Below, piece by piece: positions 32,130-42,695 of a DNA stretch of 64,000 bases. Origin of the DNA: Chaetomium olivaceum. Its lineage: Eukaryota > Ascomycota > Sordariomycetes > Sordariales > Chaetomiaceae. How positions within the stretch are numbered: position 1 is the stretch's first letter; every line of letters begins with the position of its first letter. Below the pieces are notes generated by a model. The model worked only from the letters and a program-made list of their open reading frames with translations. It searched no databases and was not told the origin of the DNA. The stretch is taken from contig JAYWVB010000005.1 of the NCBI GenBank assembly GCA_039881045.1, forward strand, positions 372,001 through 436,000, written 5' to 3'. The translations under genes were made by a program, and so were the position numbers.

Positions 32130-32690
32130 GGGAACGTGTTCTTGAATGTCCGACTCACCGAGAACGCGTACTGGTCGCACGTTGTCGTTCTTGTGGGGCA
32201 CGGAGTTTCCCGCGTCGGCAGTGCCCCGCTTCCCCCTGGCGGGTTACAGACGGTACTGGTCGCACAATGGGCAGGAGCTGGGGTCAAACGCGCTCCAGCA
32301 ATGGTACCATTCGCACGCCAGCTTTACCGACGCGTTCGTACTAGTAGCACGCCAGCCACTGCTGAGGGGCGCTGCCCTGCGACTGTTCGCTACGGCACTG
32401 TGCTAGTGGTCGCACAGGGCCCGTCCCCTGCGACTGGTCAACATGGCACTGTGCTACTCGTCGCACAAGGCACGTCCCCTTGCGACTGGTCACCATGGGA
32501 CTGTGCTACTGCTCGCACACGGCCCGTCCCAATGCGACTGCTCGCCTTAGGCTCGCTGCAATACCAGTCGCAGGAACGCCTTCCCGTGCGACTAGTAACG
32601 CTAACAGCAGCTCCCCACAAGTCGCCCGCATACGTACGCGAGTGCGACCAGTCATGCTCTAGCGGCGCTATAGGCCCCGCACTTGACATG
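32130..32690. repeat. GCGACTGGT minisatellite, locus 2
   Basis: This is the same family and order as 21640-22300. It has one copy of the first unit (GACTCACCGAGAACGCGTAC ... GTTGTCGTTCTTGTGGGGC near 32146-32203), then about three units of 53 bp (starting near 32392, 32446 and 32499) with GGCACTGTGCTA and TGCGACTGGTCA. The end block has AATACCAGTCGCAGGAACG and GTGCGACTAGTAACGCTAAC. Its right edge meets the end of the 32694-36421 element. Confidence 0.8.
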
Positions 32691-32693
32691 CTA

Positions 32694-35600
32694 TACGGAG
32701 GCTTCATTGCGAAACTGGGCGAAAACCCAGATTTTCAATAGATCCACCCCGCCCCTCAGATTTCAGCCTCACCCACCAATTTCATATCCCCACTTTGCAA
32801 TCGCTTTTCTACAACTCCCACTTTTTATTCCACAAACCACCATCTTCACCTACCCCGGTCTCTCTCGCGCGCTTCCGAGCCCAATGACACCCGTTCAAGC
32901 CCGGTGGTGCGTTTCTCGCTGCGCTTATGGCAAGCTGGTTTCTTGGATACTAACAATTCATTGGTCTTGTATTTGTCGATCGCACCTCCCAATCAGAAAC
33001 CCGAAGTTTCATGGCCATGACTCAATTCTGCTAATTGTAAGATGGGGAGAAAGGAGGAGAAGCTGGAAGAGCTCTCGCGGTGCAGAGGCGAAATGCAAGA
33101 GCAGGTGGTGCGTGCACTCAGTGACCGGTGCTGCTACATGCACTCCGACGGCAGGCGCCGCACTTTCTTCTAATCCCTTTTCCTGCCAAAGATAGGCTCC
33201 ACATCGGTGTCGGCGAGGTACTCCCTACCCGGTACAGGAGTGATTGTGTTGGAACTGATGGCACCGATTTCCATGGGGTCCGCAGCCCTGCTACAGTCGC
33301 TTGCAGAACCGGTTTCACCCCCAACGCACTGAAGCAGATTCTGAGCGCGGACTACAGATCCAGTTCTGGCGCTGACACAGTGCGAGCCAGTCGGTTTGCA
33401 AAATAAGACATGACCAATTTATTAATTTGCAGCCGAAAATGGCTGCGGAAATCCGGTCACATGGGAAAGGATAATGGGACTTGACTCGATTTCAAGTCTT
33501 TGACTAGTCAGAAATAAACCCATCTGGTGTACTCCGGTATTGCCACATTCGGGCCGGTCAAACTTACAATTCGCGCGGGCCGGTGTATATTGTAGGTCGG
33601 CCTACCTGAGCGCTTTTCTCTGCATTTTAATTGAAACGCACCTCACCGAACGGGAATCTGCGTCAATGAACGGGAACGTGCCTAGCTGCGCAAAATGAGG
33701 GACTATTAGACCGAATTTTCCCAACCACACTCGATCAAGTCTTTGCACCTTCACACAAATCCCTTTCCTCTCCCTCCGATCATCTTAGCCCAACGCCATG
33801 GGGCGCCCAGAAGGAACTCTCTCTATCCGCGATGTCATTCTCACGGCTTTCAAGTAACGTTGGTGAGTAGACGAGATTTGCGCCCTGCTCGCCAATGACT
33901 ACGATATCAATGTGTCTCGTCGTACTTGTGAACGCCCGCCTCCGAGAGTGGAAGGAACATCACCTAACAACGGACCCAACCTACGTCAGAGCTCAAAGAC
34001 TCGTTCATGAAGAGTTCTTTCAACGACACTCTTCGACAACGAGATCATTGCTTACGTTTCTACACTTGGAATTCCTATATCAAAGGGGGGTTTTGTCTCG
34101 TCTTCGAAAGGATCTTGGTCTCTACAGGCGTACTACAGAGGCGCAAAGGGATGCCCTTGTACAGGAAGCAGTCGAGTTCATGCAGATCCGTCACTGTCAA
34201 GTGTCCTCATTCCCCGTTTGGTCGTCGATCTCTCTGGAAGCACATTCATCAGGTTGCAAACATTCTATCCCAATGGCTTCTCTCTACGATTCGTTCACCA
34301 AAATGTTTCCCCGCGAAGTCTCAGAGCGGTATCAGGTTCTTCGAAGGCGAAGAAGGCTATACAGTTCCTGGTCCAAACTATACTTGGTGTCTTGATGCTA
34401 TTGTAAGCTTCAAGACTTCGGGTTCGAGATCTATGCAGCGATCGACGCATATTCTCGTTTCATAACTTGGTTCTACATTGGTGTTTCAGCTCTTACATCT
34501 CGGGCAATCTTTCTCCAGTATCTTGCAGTCGTTGTCAATGGGGTTTTATCCCTATGGTGATTCGTTCGGACCGGGGGAAGGAGACGGCGATGGTCGCTGC
34601 TGCACACTATTGGCTTTCCTTAGCGACAAAGGCGCACCGACGCCTTCGACCTCGGCGAAATATGGATGGTGAGATTGACTTCTATATTCCCTCGGGAGAT
34701 GGTGGGCCAGAAGTTTCAAGTCCCACGAGAACATGGACCAGATGCACACACTCTTTGGTCCTGAACGGCCCTTCTCCTCACCGACTGCTGGGTCTATGTC
34801 AAGAGTACTAAGAACCAACGGATCGAAAGCTGGTGGTCCCAGCTTGCAAGGGACGAACTAACTTCTGGATCGTAAGTCCTACTCTTGTCTTCAGCTCTTG
34901 CATTAGGAGCAACTTACTATGTCACGTTAGAAGTTCTTTGGCCAGCTCCGACGACAAGACTGTGGTCTAAAGATCGCGACGCAGACCAGATCGCATTGCT
35001 CTGGGTCTATATGCCCAGATTCGGTTTGAGCTTGAGCGGTTTGTTAACGAGTGGAACCATCACAAAATTCGTTCACAGAAAGCAAGGCCGCATGTCCACC
35101 CTGGAGTCCTGCAAACCTGTTCGAACGGCCTGGTCTGGACCAAGAGGCGGTGGACTGTCGGTTGCCATTGGACCCCCAGAGATGGGAAGAGCTGAATAAG
35201 CTCGGGCCAGATTGACGGAGGCTCGACCAATCAGTTTCTACCTGAAGATGTTCATCGTCTTTGTGATGAGATCTATAAGCAGTACGACGGGCCTCAGGAG
35301 TTGACAGCGGAGTCTCCCTATCTGGAGTTGTACTGTTTTATGAGAGACGAGCTAGCAAGACATGAGGCTAGTCAGTCCTCGCCGAAACTTCGGCTCCTTG
35401 AGCGGCCGGTGGGGGGCTGGGAGGCGTTTGTACAAACGAAACCAGTCCTCGGGGATGACGGATGTGGACGGCTAGGAGATTTAGCGGAGTTGGATGCCAA
35501 GACAGCACCGTTTGTAGGCTTAGGACATGCTCCTTTCCAAACCCCCTACAAATGCTCATCCAGAAAATTTCAATCATCGAGAAACTTAATCACGGTCAAC

Positions 35601-36421
35601 ACGACTTGACGCCCTGAAGCAAGACCAACTTGAAGACATGCAAATTATAATGCAACTATCTGGTGACGACTCTACGGGTACACTAAGCTTGAAGATGAAA
35701 ATGAAAGACAAGCGATTCCGGCAGCTCGTGGGCTTCTTTATGATCGCGAGTGCGGTGGCCCGAGCGCATTGCGAGAATGTTCGGTGTGCTGTGGGGCATC
35801 TGGGAATAGCTTCATCCAGGGGCTTCAGTGGACCGTGCTTATCGTGAGCGGGCCGAGGGTCGCCGAAGCCCACCTCGGGCACAGCCCGTTACAATGAGCG
35901 CTGGTGCATTGTTAGCGTTTTAGATTCTTGAAGGTGCTCTTCTCAAAAATGTAAGTGGCGATTGCCACAGCGCGGGTCTGGTTGTCGAGTTTCGCTCGTG
36001 GCGTCTGCTCTGTGACAGAGCCTCTGTCCCTCGGTGGTGCCGCTGTCGTAGGCGCGCTCCGTCGGCTCCAGCGGCTTCGACTACCAGGTGGACGAACTGA
36101 GCTCAAAAGCCATGATTGTGAAAAACCAAAGTTGCTTTAGGAGGTTGGCACGATTGGAATAATGCGTGGAAACGTTGGTGGAGGGGATGTAAGTAGAGAC
36201 GAGCGCGCTTGGAATTTGGAAGCGGGCTTGAACGGGTGTGATTGAGCTCGGAAGCGCGTAAAGGGAGAAGAAGTGGCGGTGGCTGAAAGAAAACTCGCTT
36301 TGTTGCAGAATGTATTTACTGGATGGGGAAATGCAAATATGCTAGCTGGCTAAAATTGCCCGGGCGTGAACCGAATGATGGAATTTGGGTTTTCGCCCAG
36401 TTTCGCAATGAAGCCTCCGTA
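32694..36421 (+). mobile_element. decayed DNA transposon with long inverted ends
   Basis: The left end reads TACGGAGGCTTCATTGCGAA and continues ACTGGGCGAAAACCCA. The right end (36386-36421) is its exact reverse complement. Similarity continues inward, for example CGCTTCCGAGC.CAAT.ACACCCGTTCAAGCCCG occurs at 32872-32911 and inverted near 36225-36262, giving ends of about 260 bp. Inside is a broken transposase with an integrase-like core. No matching target duplication was found outside: the left flank is minisatellite and the right flank is the CBM21 gene. That fits either loss of one flank by recombination or a composite of two insertions. Confidence 0.75.
33799..35609 (+). pseudogene. integrase-core transposase relic
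   Basis: The coding sequence is spread over all three forward frames. Recognisable pieces in order are PGPNYTWCLDA (34360), FGFEIYAAIDAYSRFITWFY (34412-34474), RSDRGKETAMVAAAHYWLS (34560-34620), NQRIESWWSQLARDE (34812-34857), and a stretch with NEWNHHKIRSQKARPH (35047-35095). This layout, with D in the first and second blocks and E in RIESWW, matches a DDE integrase-core family common in fungi whose proteins carry 'PN..W..DGH.KL..FGF.IY..IDAYSR'. At least four frame changes and some stops show it is inactive. The element family name is uncertain. Confidence 0.65.
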
Positions 36422-37560
36422 GTTGTCGAGTGATCAGAAGTCGCTGATTGGGTCAATCGCCGTGGCCAATTTGGCATTCCACAAGCTTGTTGCGTGCCGA
36501 TTTACTCTGGACGATTGGAAGACCACCTCCGAAATCGCGGCCGAGTACGTCTGCGAGATCCGCCCGGTCGACACGCCCCATAGCCAGGACAGGTTCAACT
36601 TCACCATCAAACTCTCTGATATGGCGAACCCCGAGTCCAAGACGCTGTATTTCTGCATCCGGTACACTGTGGACGGGCAGGAGTACTGGGACAATAACAG
36701 CGGCACGAATTTCCAGATCAACTTCCGCAAGAAGTTGGTTCCGCAGAACGGCAAGAGGGGCTCCATCGACGCCGCCTCGCGCCCGCTCAACGGACCGTCC
36801 AGAGAGTCTGTTTCAACAGGCCTCAGGCTCAGCGCCGGCGATCTCCCCAGCGATAACCTCTCAAAGCGGTTATCGGCACCAAGCGGCCAGTTTGCCCTTC
36901 GATATGACTTTAGCGACTCTCTCAGCAAGGCCATCCAAAGCGCCAAGAATCACATCGTCAGGAGGCCCGACGGCTTAAACACGAAGCCCAGGATGAAGCT
37001 AGGCGTTGTCAAGATGGACACTGAGAATATGACGAAGCAGGTCCCCTCCGTGGATGTCGATCCCAAGATCGTTATACCAGCAGCCCTTTCCCCTACCGAC
37101 TCGCCAAGTACCGCCATCTCGTCCGCCTTGTACGAGGAGATCATCAATAAATGGTGTTTTGTAGGTATACCCGGATCACGCCTTGCCTTGCACCCGTCCA
37201 CCGTCCACTGCCGGGGAGCAGATGGGAGGCAAGCTTTATGTTGTTCCACTCGAAACCTTTGTGCTAACATAGATGCTACAGTACGGGGCTCCAAGCCCAA
37301 ACGCCTTTAATTCAAACACCGTTCAGTCACCCCGAGCCGCTCCGAAGACTTTGACGGCTCGGGCAGCAACACGGTACGCTACGAGGGGAGCTCAGTCCAG
37401 CTCAGCAATTACTACTACTCGTACAGCGGCATGCAGCACCAGTCGCTGAATTCGCAACACGCGAACCCCTATTTCTCGTACGTCTTGATCTTCACGTCCA
37501 TAGGCGTCCCGCCGCCTGGGTCGTCTCTCGGGCAGACGAGGAAGCTCGCTCATAGGTAAG
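36422..37560 (+). pseudogene. 5'-truncated CBM21 glycogen-targeting PP1 subunit gene
   Basis: The open frame begins exactly at the transposon end and starts directly in a CBM21 domain: GSIAVANLAFHKLVACRFTL, DDWKTTSEIAAEY, then FCIRYTVDGQEYWDNNSGTN and FQINFRKK. This is the glycogen-binding module of protein phosphatase 1 regulatory subunits (yeast Gac1/Pig2 type). The N-terminal part that normally carries the PP1-binding RVxF motif is missing. After CBM21 comes a Ser-rich linker. A GT..AG intron probably begins at 37162 (TGGTGTTTT|GTAGG) and ends near 37281. Beyond it the frame changes near 37310 into a Tyr/Ser-rich tail. A promoter-less, truncated, frameshifted copy is very likely non-functional. 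Confidence 0.75.
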
Positions 37561-38727
37561 CAGCTGCTTCGGGCCTCTCGGTGGTAGTCGCCGAACGAGT
37601 ATCCATATCAGAGCTCGCAGGACCGTTTCCTCTTTATAGATCGGAGACATGCAGCGGCACCGATTAGAGGTTGGCCTACCTCAGCCCGAAGGCGACGCAA
37701 CTGTCGCCTCGTTAGTATATTAATGTTATGTATACCAACTATAATATATGACCCAGCTCGAGCCCCCGTCGTGTTTCCCATTCACGAAGCCGTAGCTCTT
37801 ACCATTCTGTCATTCCTAGGTACCAGCAGAGTATCAACGCACTAAATTTTGTTAGCGTTGCACACTCGCTTGTATTACATACTTTGCTTATAAAGTACGT
37901 TATGGAGACAAGTATGCAGAATACCCTTCAAGAGTGTTTTGGCGCGTTAGTCGCAATGCTGACAGCAGTGTGGGGCTCCACGAGATGAGTCAGCGGCTAC
38001 ATCGACAAGCAGTTCGAACGAGAGTTCAACAACCTACACAACAACAGGCCACTGCATGACCTCTTCGCAGTGCTCTTGCTCTGCGTAACTGCCATGTGAA
38101 GGTCGTTGCCCGCTGCTGAGAAAGCGATATCTTCCAGCACCATTACTCCTGCCTCATTTGGGAACAAGCTGATGCGCATGAGAACCTAGGTCAAGAGAGT
38201 GCATCTCTATAATACCAACACATCTTTGCCGCTATTGACATGCTAACTAGTACAGTACACACACACACCACAACACACAATTTATTCCGCCCGGCGGGCC
38301 TAACCCGAAAGGGCAACTATCATGCAATCTACTATAATACCTAAAATGGATCCTGGTCTCATGAAGCCCGTACATCCTCCTTTTCTGGCTTATCTCCTTA
38401 CAATTTTGCCCTCTCTCCTACAGACCGTTTTACGGGGGGTAGGGGCCCGAAGTGTTAGGCTTGTTAGGAGGATCCTTAGCTGGCTGATGGACTCTGGCCG
38501 GCTACCGGAGTATAGTCTAGCCAGGCGGTTAGAACTAGAAACGGTGAATGGAGAGGGCTAGAGGGCCCGGAGGCCGGCAAAGGGCCTCCTTTCTTTTGTA
38601 GTATGGTGGATTCAGAAGCTGTAGGCTGTGAGTGGTAGGCAGAGGTTTTCATCCGGCCTATACGGCACGGTTTCCTTTGTATAATAGCAGTAGAGGGACC
38701 GGGCGCCTAAGGGCATATCGGTGTAGG
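37561..38727. other. stretch without a confirmed gene
   Basis: It contains CA repeats near 38256-38278 and an ORF 38322-38561 (79 aa, ATG start) with LLTILPSLLQTVLRG. This ORF shares the sequence ATTTTGCCCTCTCT with the junction at 38750 and may be a relic of a repeat. No recognised gene. Confidence 0.3.
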
Positions 38728-38752
38728 AAATAATAATAATAATAATAATAAT
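38728..38752. repeat. (AAT)n tail of the LINE
   Basis: Seven or more AAT units lie at the 3' terminus of the LINE (read ATT/TTA on its coding strand). Confidence 0.85.
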
Positions 38753-38918
38753 TTTGCCCTCTCTGCTGCGGATGCTCGTGGGTTAGTAGTACGAATAGTA
38801 AGCTGGCTTGAAGGCTAGTCTCCAAGTGTCCAACGTCCTATCTTCGGCGGCTGAAGCGCGCTTACTCCGTGTGACACGAGATGAAGGGGGGTGTTAGTCG
38901 GGGTTTAGGATGGTGAGG

Positions 38919-41900
38919 TTAGTTTGCTTCATTCTGTTGTTGTTCAGTCCTCAGACGACCTGTGGCAATGGCAAAACGTATCGTCGCCCGCACCGCCCGC
39001 ATGTTGGGGGACCAGTCCTTGTCATCCGAGGGCGACTTTCCTCCCAGGTAGAAGGAGAGGTTCCCCCTGTGGACATCCGTACATTGCAGCATCTCCCTGC
39101 GGTGTTGATCCCATTGCTTGCATCGGAAGAGGAAGTGGTCCACTGTCTCTCTGGCTTGTCCACACGTACACTGATCTGACGGTGCTGCTTTGATACGATG
39201 CAGGTATGTGTTGAGCTTGGCCATGCCTGTTCTAAGCTGAGCAAGCACGCCAGCCTCGCTTCGGGACAGGTGGTCGTATAATAGTTGGGTGTGCTTCCCT
39301 GGTAACGCTATATCGACTCTCTTGGAATGTCTGCCCACTTTGTCAGGTAAGGACGTGGGCGGTGCCCGCTTTGCCCATGCGATACGGAGGGCTGTTGACC
39401 GCATGGCAGGATCCTGCGTTTGTGGCGTAGCGTCCTGCCGTGTTGCTTCCTTTGCTTTCGCTTTGGCTGTGTTCAGGAGCTCGTTTTTGGTACCCGCTTG
39501 GATCCAGACGACCGAGATCGTGTTTCCCGCCTTGCGTAAGGCACTTATCGCATCGTACGCCTGACAGAGATATTGTTGTCCTGATTGCTGGTGTGGTCGC
39601 TCCAAGGCCATCACGGCTGCCTTGTTGCTGGTGGCAAGGATGATCTTTCGGTACCTGATATTTCGAATCAACCTCAACGCGTACCCAATAGCCGCAAGCT
39701 CGCCTGAGAACGGGTTTTGCTCCGACCTGGAGCCCAGCGTCACACTAAAGGCTTCGTTCCTTGAGCCATCTCGCATCGGCAGCGGGAGACGGACGACTCC
39801 TCCGATCCCTACCATGTTGTTTCGTGCGGAGCTGCTTACGGCGATCCGGACCGCCCACTCTGTCTCTTTTTGCTGGATGCCCGTTCTGTCAACCGTAGTG
39901 CGGACTCGCCTCTCCCATGGCGCTAATACGACGGGAGCGATGGTTTCGAGGCTGTCCAATGGGACGTCCTTGAGGAGATCTGCTACCTGAAAGAAAGGCG
40001 AGCGGTAGGATCTCCGGAACTTGCGCATCCGGGAAGTGGTGTTGCGGAGTGGATTCGTCTCTGGTAGGGTGTGGATGTCCGTCCACATCTTGATCGCCCT
40101 CTTCCAGAATCGATCTTGAGCTGTGGGGATGTGAGCTTCTGCTTCTGCTACGCGTGTTGCTACCGTGCTGAACGTTCCTATGATCCCTTGCGCCGCGACC
40201 CTCTGCACCCTGTGTATGGCCGGCGCGGTCTTCCAATTGCATTGGTGCATCCAGACGCTGGATGCGTAGTCCACCACTGGCGCGACCATGGCGGTGAACA
40301 GCTGCCGCGCCGTAGCCGGGGACAGACCACTGAGCCGTTTCAGCTCCATCGCCGCGCTGAGCCCCTTGGAGGCCGCTCTTGCGATATGCTCCTTATACCT
40401 GAGCTTGGCATCCATGACCACTCCAAGGATCTTAACGTGGTCTTTCGGCTGAACATCTTGACCCTTGATCGTAAAGGGCTCCGAGTTGGCTTTATAGGCC
40501 TTGCGGGTAAAGTGGATGACGGCTGTCTTGTCTGCTTCAAATGTCGCTCCGCTTCTCTTTTCCCAGTCTAGTGCTTGGTCGATGATTGCTTCGATGCCCT
40601 TGCGTGTGCTTTGTGCCGTCGGTCCTGTGACCCAGGCGGTAAAGTCATCGACAAAGGCTATCGCGCCACCGTTGCTATCGATCTTTCGCTGGACCAGATC
40701 CGCGTTGAAAAAGAGGAACAAGATAGGGGAGAGGGGCGAGCCTTGGGGCAGGCCAGCCTGTGGGAGGTCCCGTCGTTCCGCAGCATGCCCGTTGACCTGG
40801 ATAGAGGCCGTACGGTCAGAACAGAAAGCTTCTGTCCATCGGCACAGCTCTTCCGGGATACCACGTGCCCTCATCCTCTGGACCAGCCGTTCCTTGCAGA
40901 CTCCGTTATAGGCTCCCTTGACATCGAAGCTAATGAGGCTGACAATCTTCCGTCCTCTCCAGGCCGTGTAGATCTGCTCCTGTAGAAATACCAGCGCCTG
41001 CTCTGCTGATCGCTGCTTCCGCGCGCCGAAGTGGTTGGTGGGCAGGAGGCCGTAGGTCTCCACGGCGTGGGACAGCCGTTCCGCGATCACCGACTCCAGC
41101 ACTTTGCCCAGCGTTGCTAGGAGGGAGATTGGCCTCCACGCTTTTGCGATGGTGTAGTCCTCTTTGCCCGGTTTCTTGAGCGGGATGATCTTAGCATGTC
41201 GCCACTGGCTGGGAAGGGCCCCGTCCTCCAGCGAGGCACGGAAGAGCGCCAGTACATGGTGCTTGACCACCTGCCAGACTTCCTTCCACACCACTGCCGG
41301 CAAACCGTCCTCCCCTGGTGCCTTCCAGGACTTCGTTGCGAACAGCTGTCGTTCGACTTCCTCCATCGTAAGGATAGGCGTCATGATGGGTGCCCTCTGT
41401 GGTCTTGGACCTTCATCGTCGATCGTATCGGGCAAGGCCGGGAAGAATCTTGTTAGGAGCTCTTCGGCCTGTTCTCTATGATCGGCCGTGGATGTACCAT
41501 CTGCTCTAACAAGTTGCGGGATCCTTCCAAACGTGGTATCATCTCCGGATTTTAGATACTTTGCAGCCTTCCAAATGTTGTCGTTGTCCGCAAGGAACTC
41601 GGCCCAGTGCTTCTTCTTCTGCTGCCGGATGGCATCGTGGTACTGTTTTGCTGCACCCTTTGCCAATTCCTCAATCTCGGCTGTGGTCCAACCTGCCCGG
41701 CGTTCCGAGCGAGCGCGGTTCCTCCAGTGCGTGTAGATGTGACGTAGCTGCGTCAGGTCCGTAGTCCACCATCGCTTTGCGTATGGCGATGGCCGAGCTT
41801 TGGGAGTGAGGGAATGAACCACGCCTGAGACAGTGGACATCAGGCGGTCCGTTCTCTGCTGGACTGTCCCCTCCGCTGGGGTGTCCCCTAGTGTATTTGC

Positions 41901-42695
41901 AATTTTGGCTCTGATGTCTTTCCATGGCGCGTTCTTGAGAAGCAGTCGGTCGTGGTGCGTCGGCACAGGTACCTCAATATCGAAGACTGTTTCAATCGCG
42001 CGGTGATCTGAACCGTGTTCCGTTCTATGGACTCCACATCTGATCACGGCTTCTGCCAGTTCATCCGAGGCCAGGACCAGGTCGATAGTCGAACCGTATC
42101 CACCTGCTTGCCATGTTATTGTGCCCCTTGGGAGTAGAGTGCTCAGAGTCAGCTCGTTCATGAGGTCGATGATGGGGTCGGCTTCCCCTTGTCTCACGGA
42201 TGAGACGTCGTCTCCTCCCCACAGTTGGTCGTGGCAGTTGAAATCACCTGCAACCACTATATCGACTGTCGTTCCTACGCCCCGTTTCGCCTTTGCTACC
42301 ACCCTGCGGAGGTTCTCGCAGGTGTCTTTTAGTGCCTCGCCGTCCCCACACGGTACGTAGACGGACGCGACCAGGACTACGCGCTCCGGGAGCCGTATGA
42401 CTGCTGCCGTGATGTCCGGGGAGTCCACTGCCACCTGCTCGGCTTCCACGATTTTGTTCACCCAGAGCATGCTCCGGATAGCCCATCTACCTTCCTTCAA
42501 CGTGCACGGGATCATCTTGGTCCATTTGTGATGCTCCATAGGGGTCGTCAGGAGCCGTCCTTGGATCCTCCGCGCCTGGGGTTCCTGAATGGCTATGACG
42601 GCAGCGTCCTGGATTGCCACGTCGTTCATCAAACTATCATGCACCTCCCCTTGCTTTCTGACGTTCAATTGGATGACCCGAAACGTCCTATTCAT
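38919..42695 (-). CDS. LINE ORF2: endonuclease, reverse transcriptase, RNase H
   Basis: The ORF is open further upstream to 43007, but that part is a shadow of ORF1. I chose ATG 42695 because the protein then starts MNRTFRVIQLNVRKQ, the first strand of the APE-type endonuclease, and because ATGAATAG overlaps the ORF1 stop. The endonuclease has VVAGDFNCHDQ and GSDHRAIE. The reverse transcriptase has WRPISLLATLGKVLE, AGLPQGSPLSPILF and the catalytic box FVDDFTAW. The RNase H region has SGELAAIGYALRLI, but the usual TDS motif reads ATSNKAA, so a catalytic Asp appears replaced. A C-terminal Cys/His cluster (CTCGQARETVDHFLFRC) closes the protein. About 1258 aa. Confidence 0.9.
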   Translation of the reverse strand: MNRTFRVIQLNVRKQGEVHDSLMNDVAIQDAAVIAIQEPQARRIQGRLLTTPMEHHKWTKMIPCTLKEGRWAIRSMLWVNKIVEAEQVAVDSPDITAAVIRLPERVVLVASVYVPCGDGEALKDTCENLRRVVAKAKRGVGTTVDIVVAGDFNCHDQLWGGDDVSSVRQGEADPIIDLMNELTLSTLLPRGTITWQAGGYGSTIDLVLASDELAEAVIRCGVHRTEHGSDHRAIETVFDIEVPVPTHHDRLLLKNAPWKDIRAKIANTLGDTPAEGTVQQRTDRLMSTVSGVVHSLTPKARPSPYAKRWWTTDLTQLRHIYTHWRNRARSERRAGWTTAEIEELAKGAAKQYHDAIRQQKKKHWAEFLADNDNIWKAAKYLKSGDDTTFGRIPQLVRADGTSTADHREQAEELLTRFFPALPDTIDDEGPRPQRAPIMTPILTMEEVERQLFATKSWKAPGEDGLPAVVWKEVWQVVKHHVLALFRASLEDGALPSQWRHAKIIPLKKPGKEDYTIAKAWRPISLLATLGKVLESVIAERLSHAVETYGLLPTNHFGARKQRSAEQALVFLQEQIYTAWRGRKIVSLISFDVKGAYNGVCKERLVQRMRARGIPEELCRWTEAFCSDRTASIQVNGHAAERRDLPQAGLPQGSPLSPILFLFFNADLVQRKIDSNGGAIAFVDDFTAWVTGPTAQSTRKGIEAIIDQALDWEKRSGATFEADKTAVIHFTRKAYKANSEPFTIKGQDVQPKDHVKILGVVMDAKLRYKEHIARAASKGLSAAMELKRLSGLSPATARQLFTAMVAPVVDYASSVWMHQCNWKTAPAIHRVQRVAAQGIIGTFSTVATRVAEAEAHIPTAQDRFWKRAIKMWTDIHTLPETNPLRNTTSRMRKFRRSYRSPFFQVADLLKDVPLDSLETIAPVVLAPWERRVRTTVDRTGIQQKETEWAVRIAVSSSARNNMVGIGGVVRLPLPMRDGSRNEAFSVTLGSRSEQNPFSGELAAIGYALRLIRNIRYRKIILATSNKAAVMALERPHQQSGQQYLCQAYDAISALRKAGNTISVVWIQAGTKNELLNTAKAKAKEATRQDATPQTQDPAMRSTALRIAWAKRAPPTSLPDKVGRHSKRVDIALPGKHTQLLYDHLSRSEAGVLAQLRTGMAKLNTYLHRIKAAPSDQCTCGQARETVDHFLFRCKQWDQHRREMLQCTDVHRGNLSFYLGGKSPSDDKDWSPNMRAVRATIRFAIATGRLRTEQQQNEAN

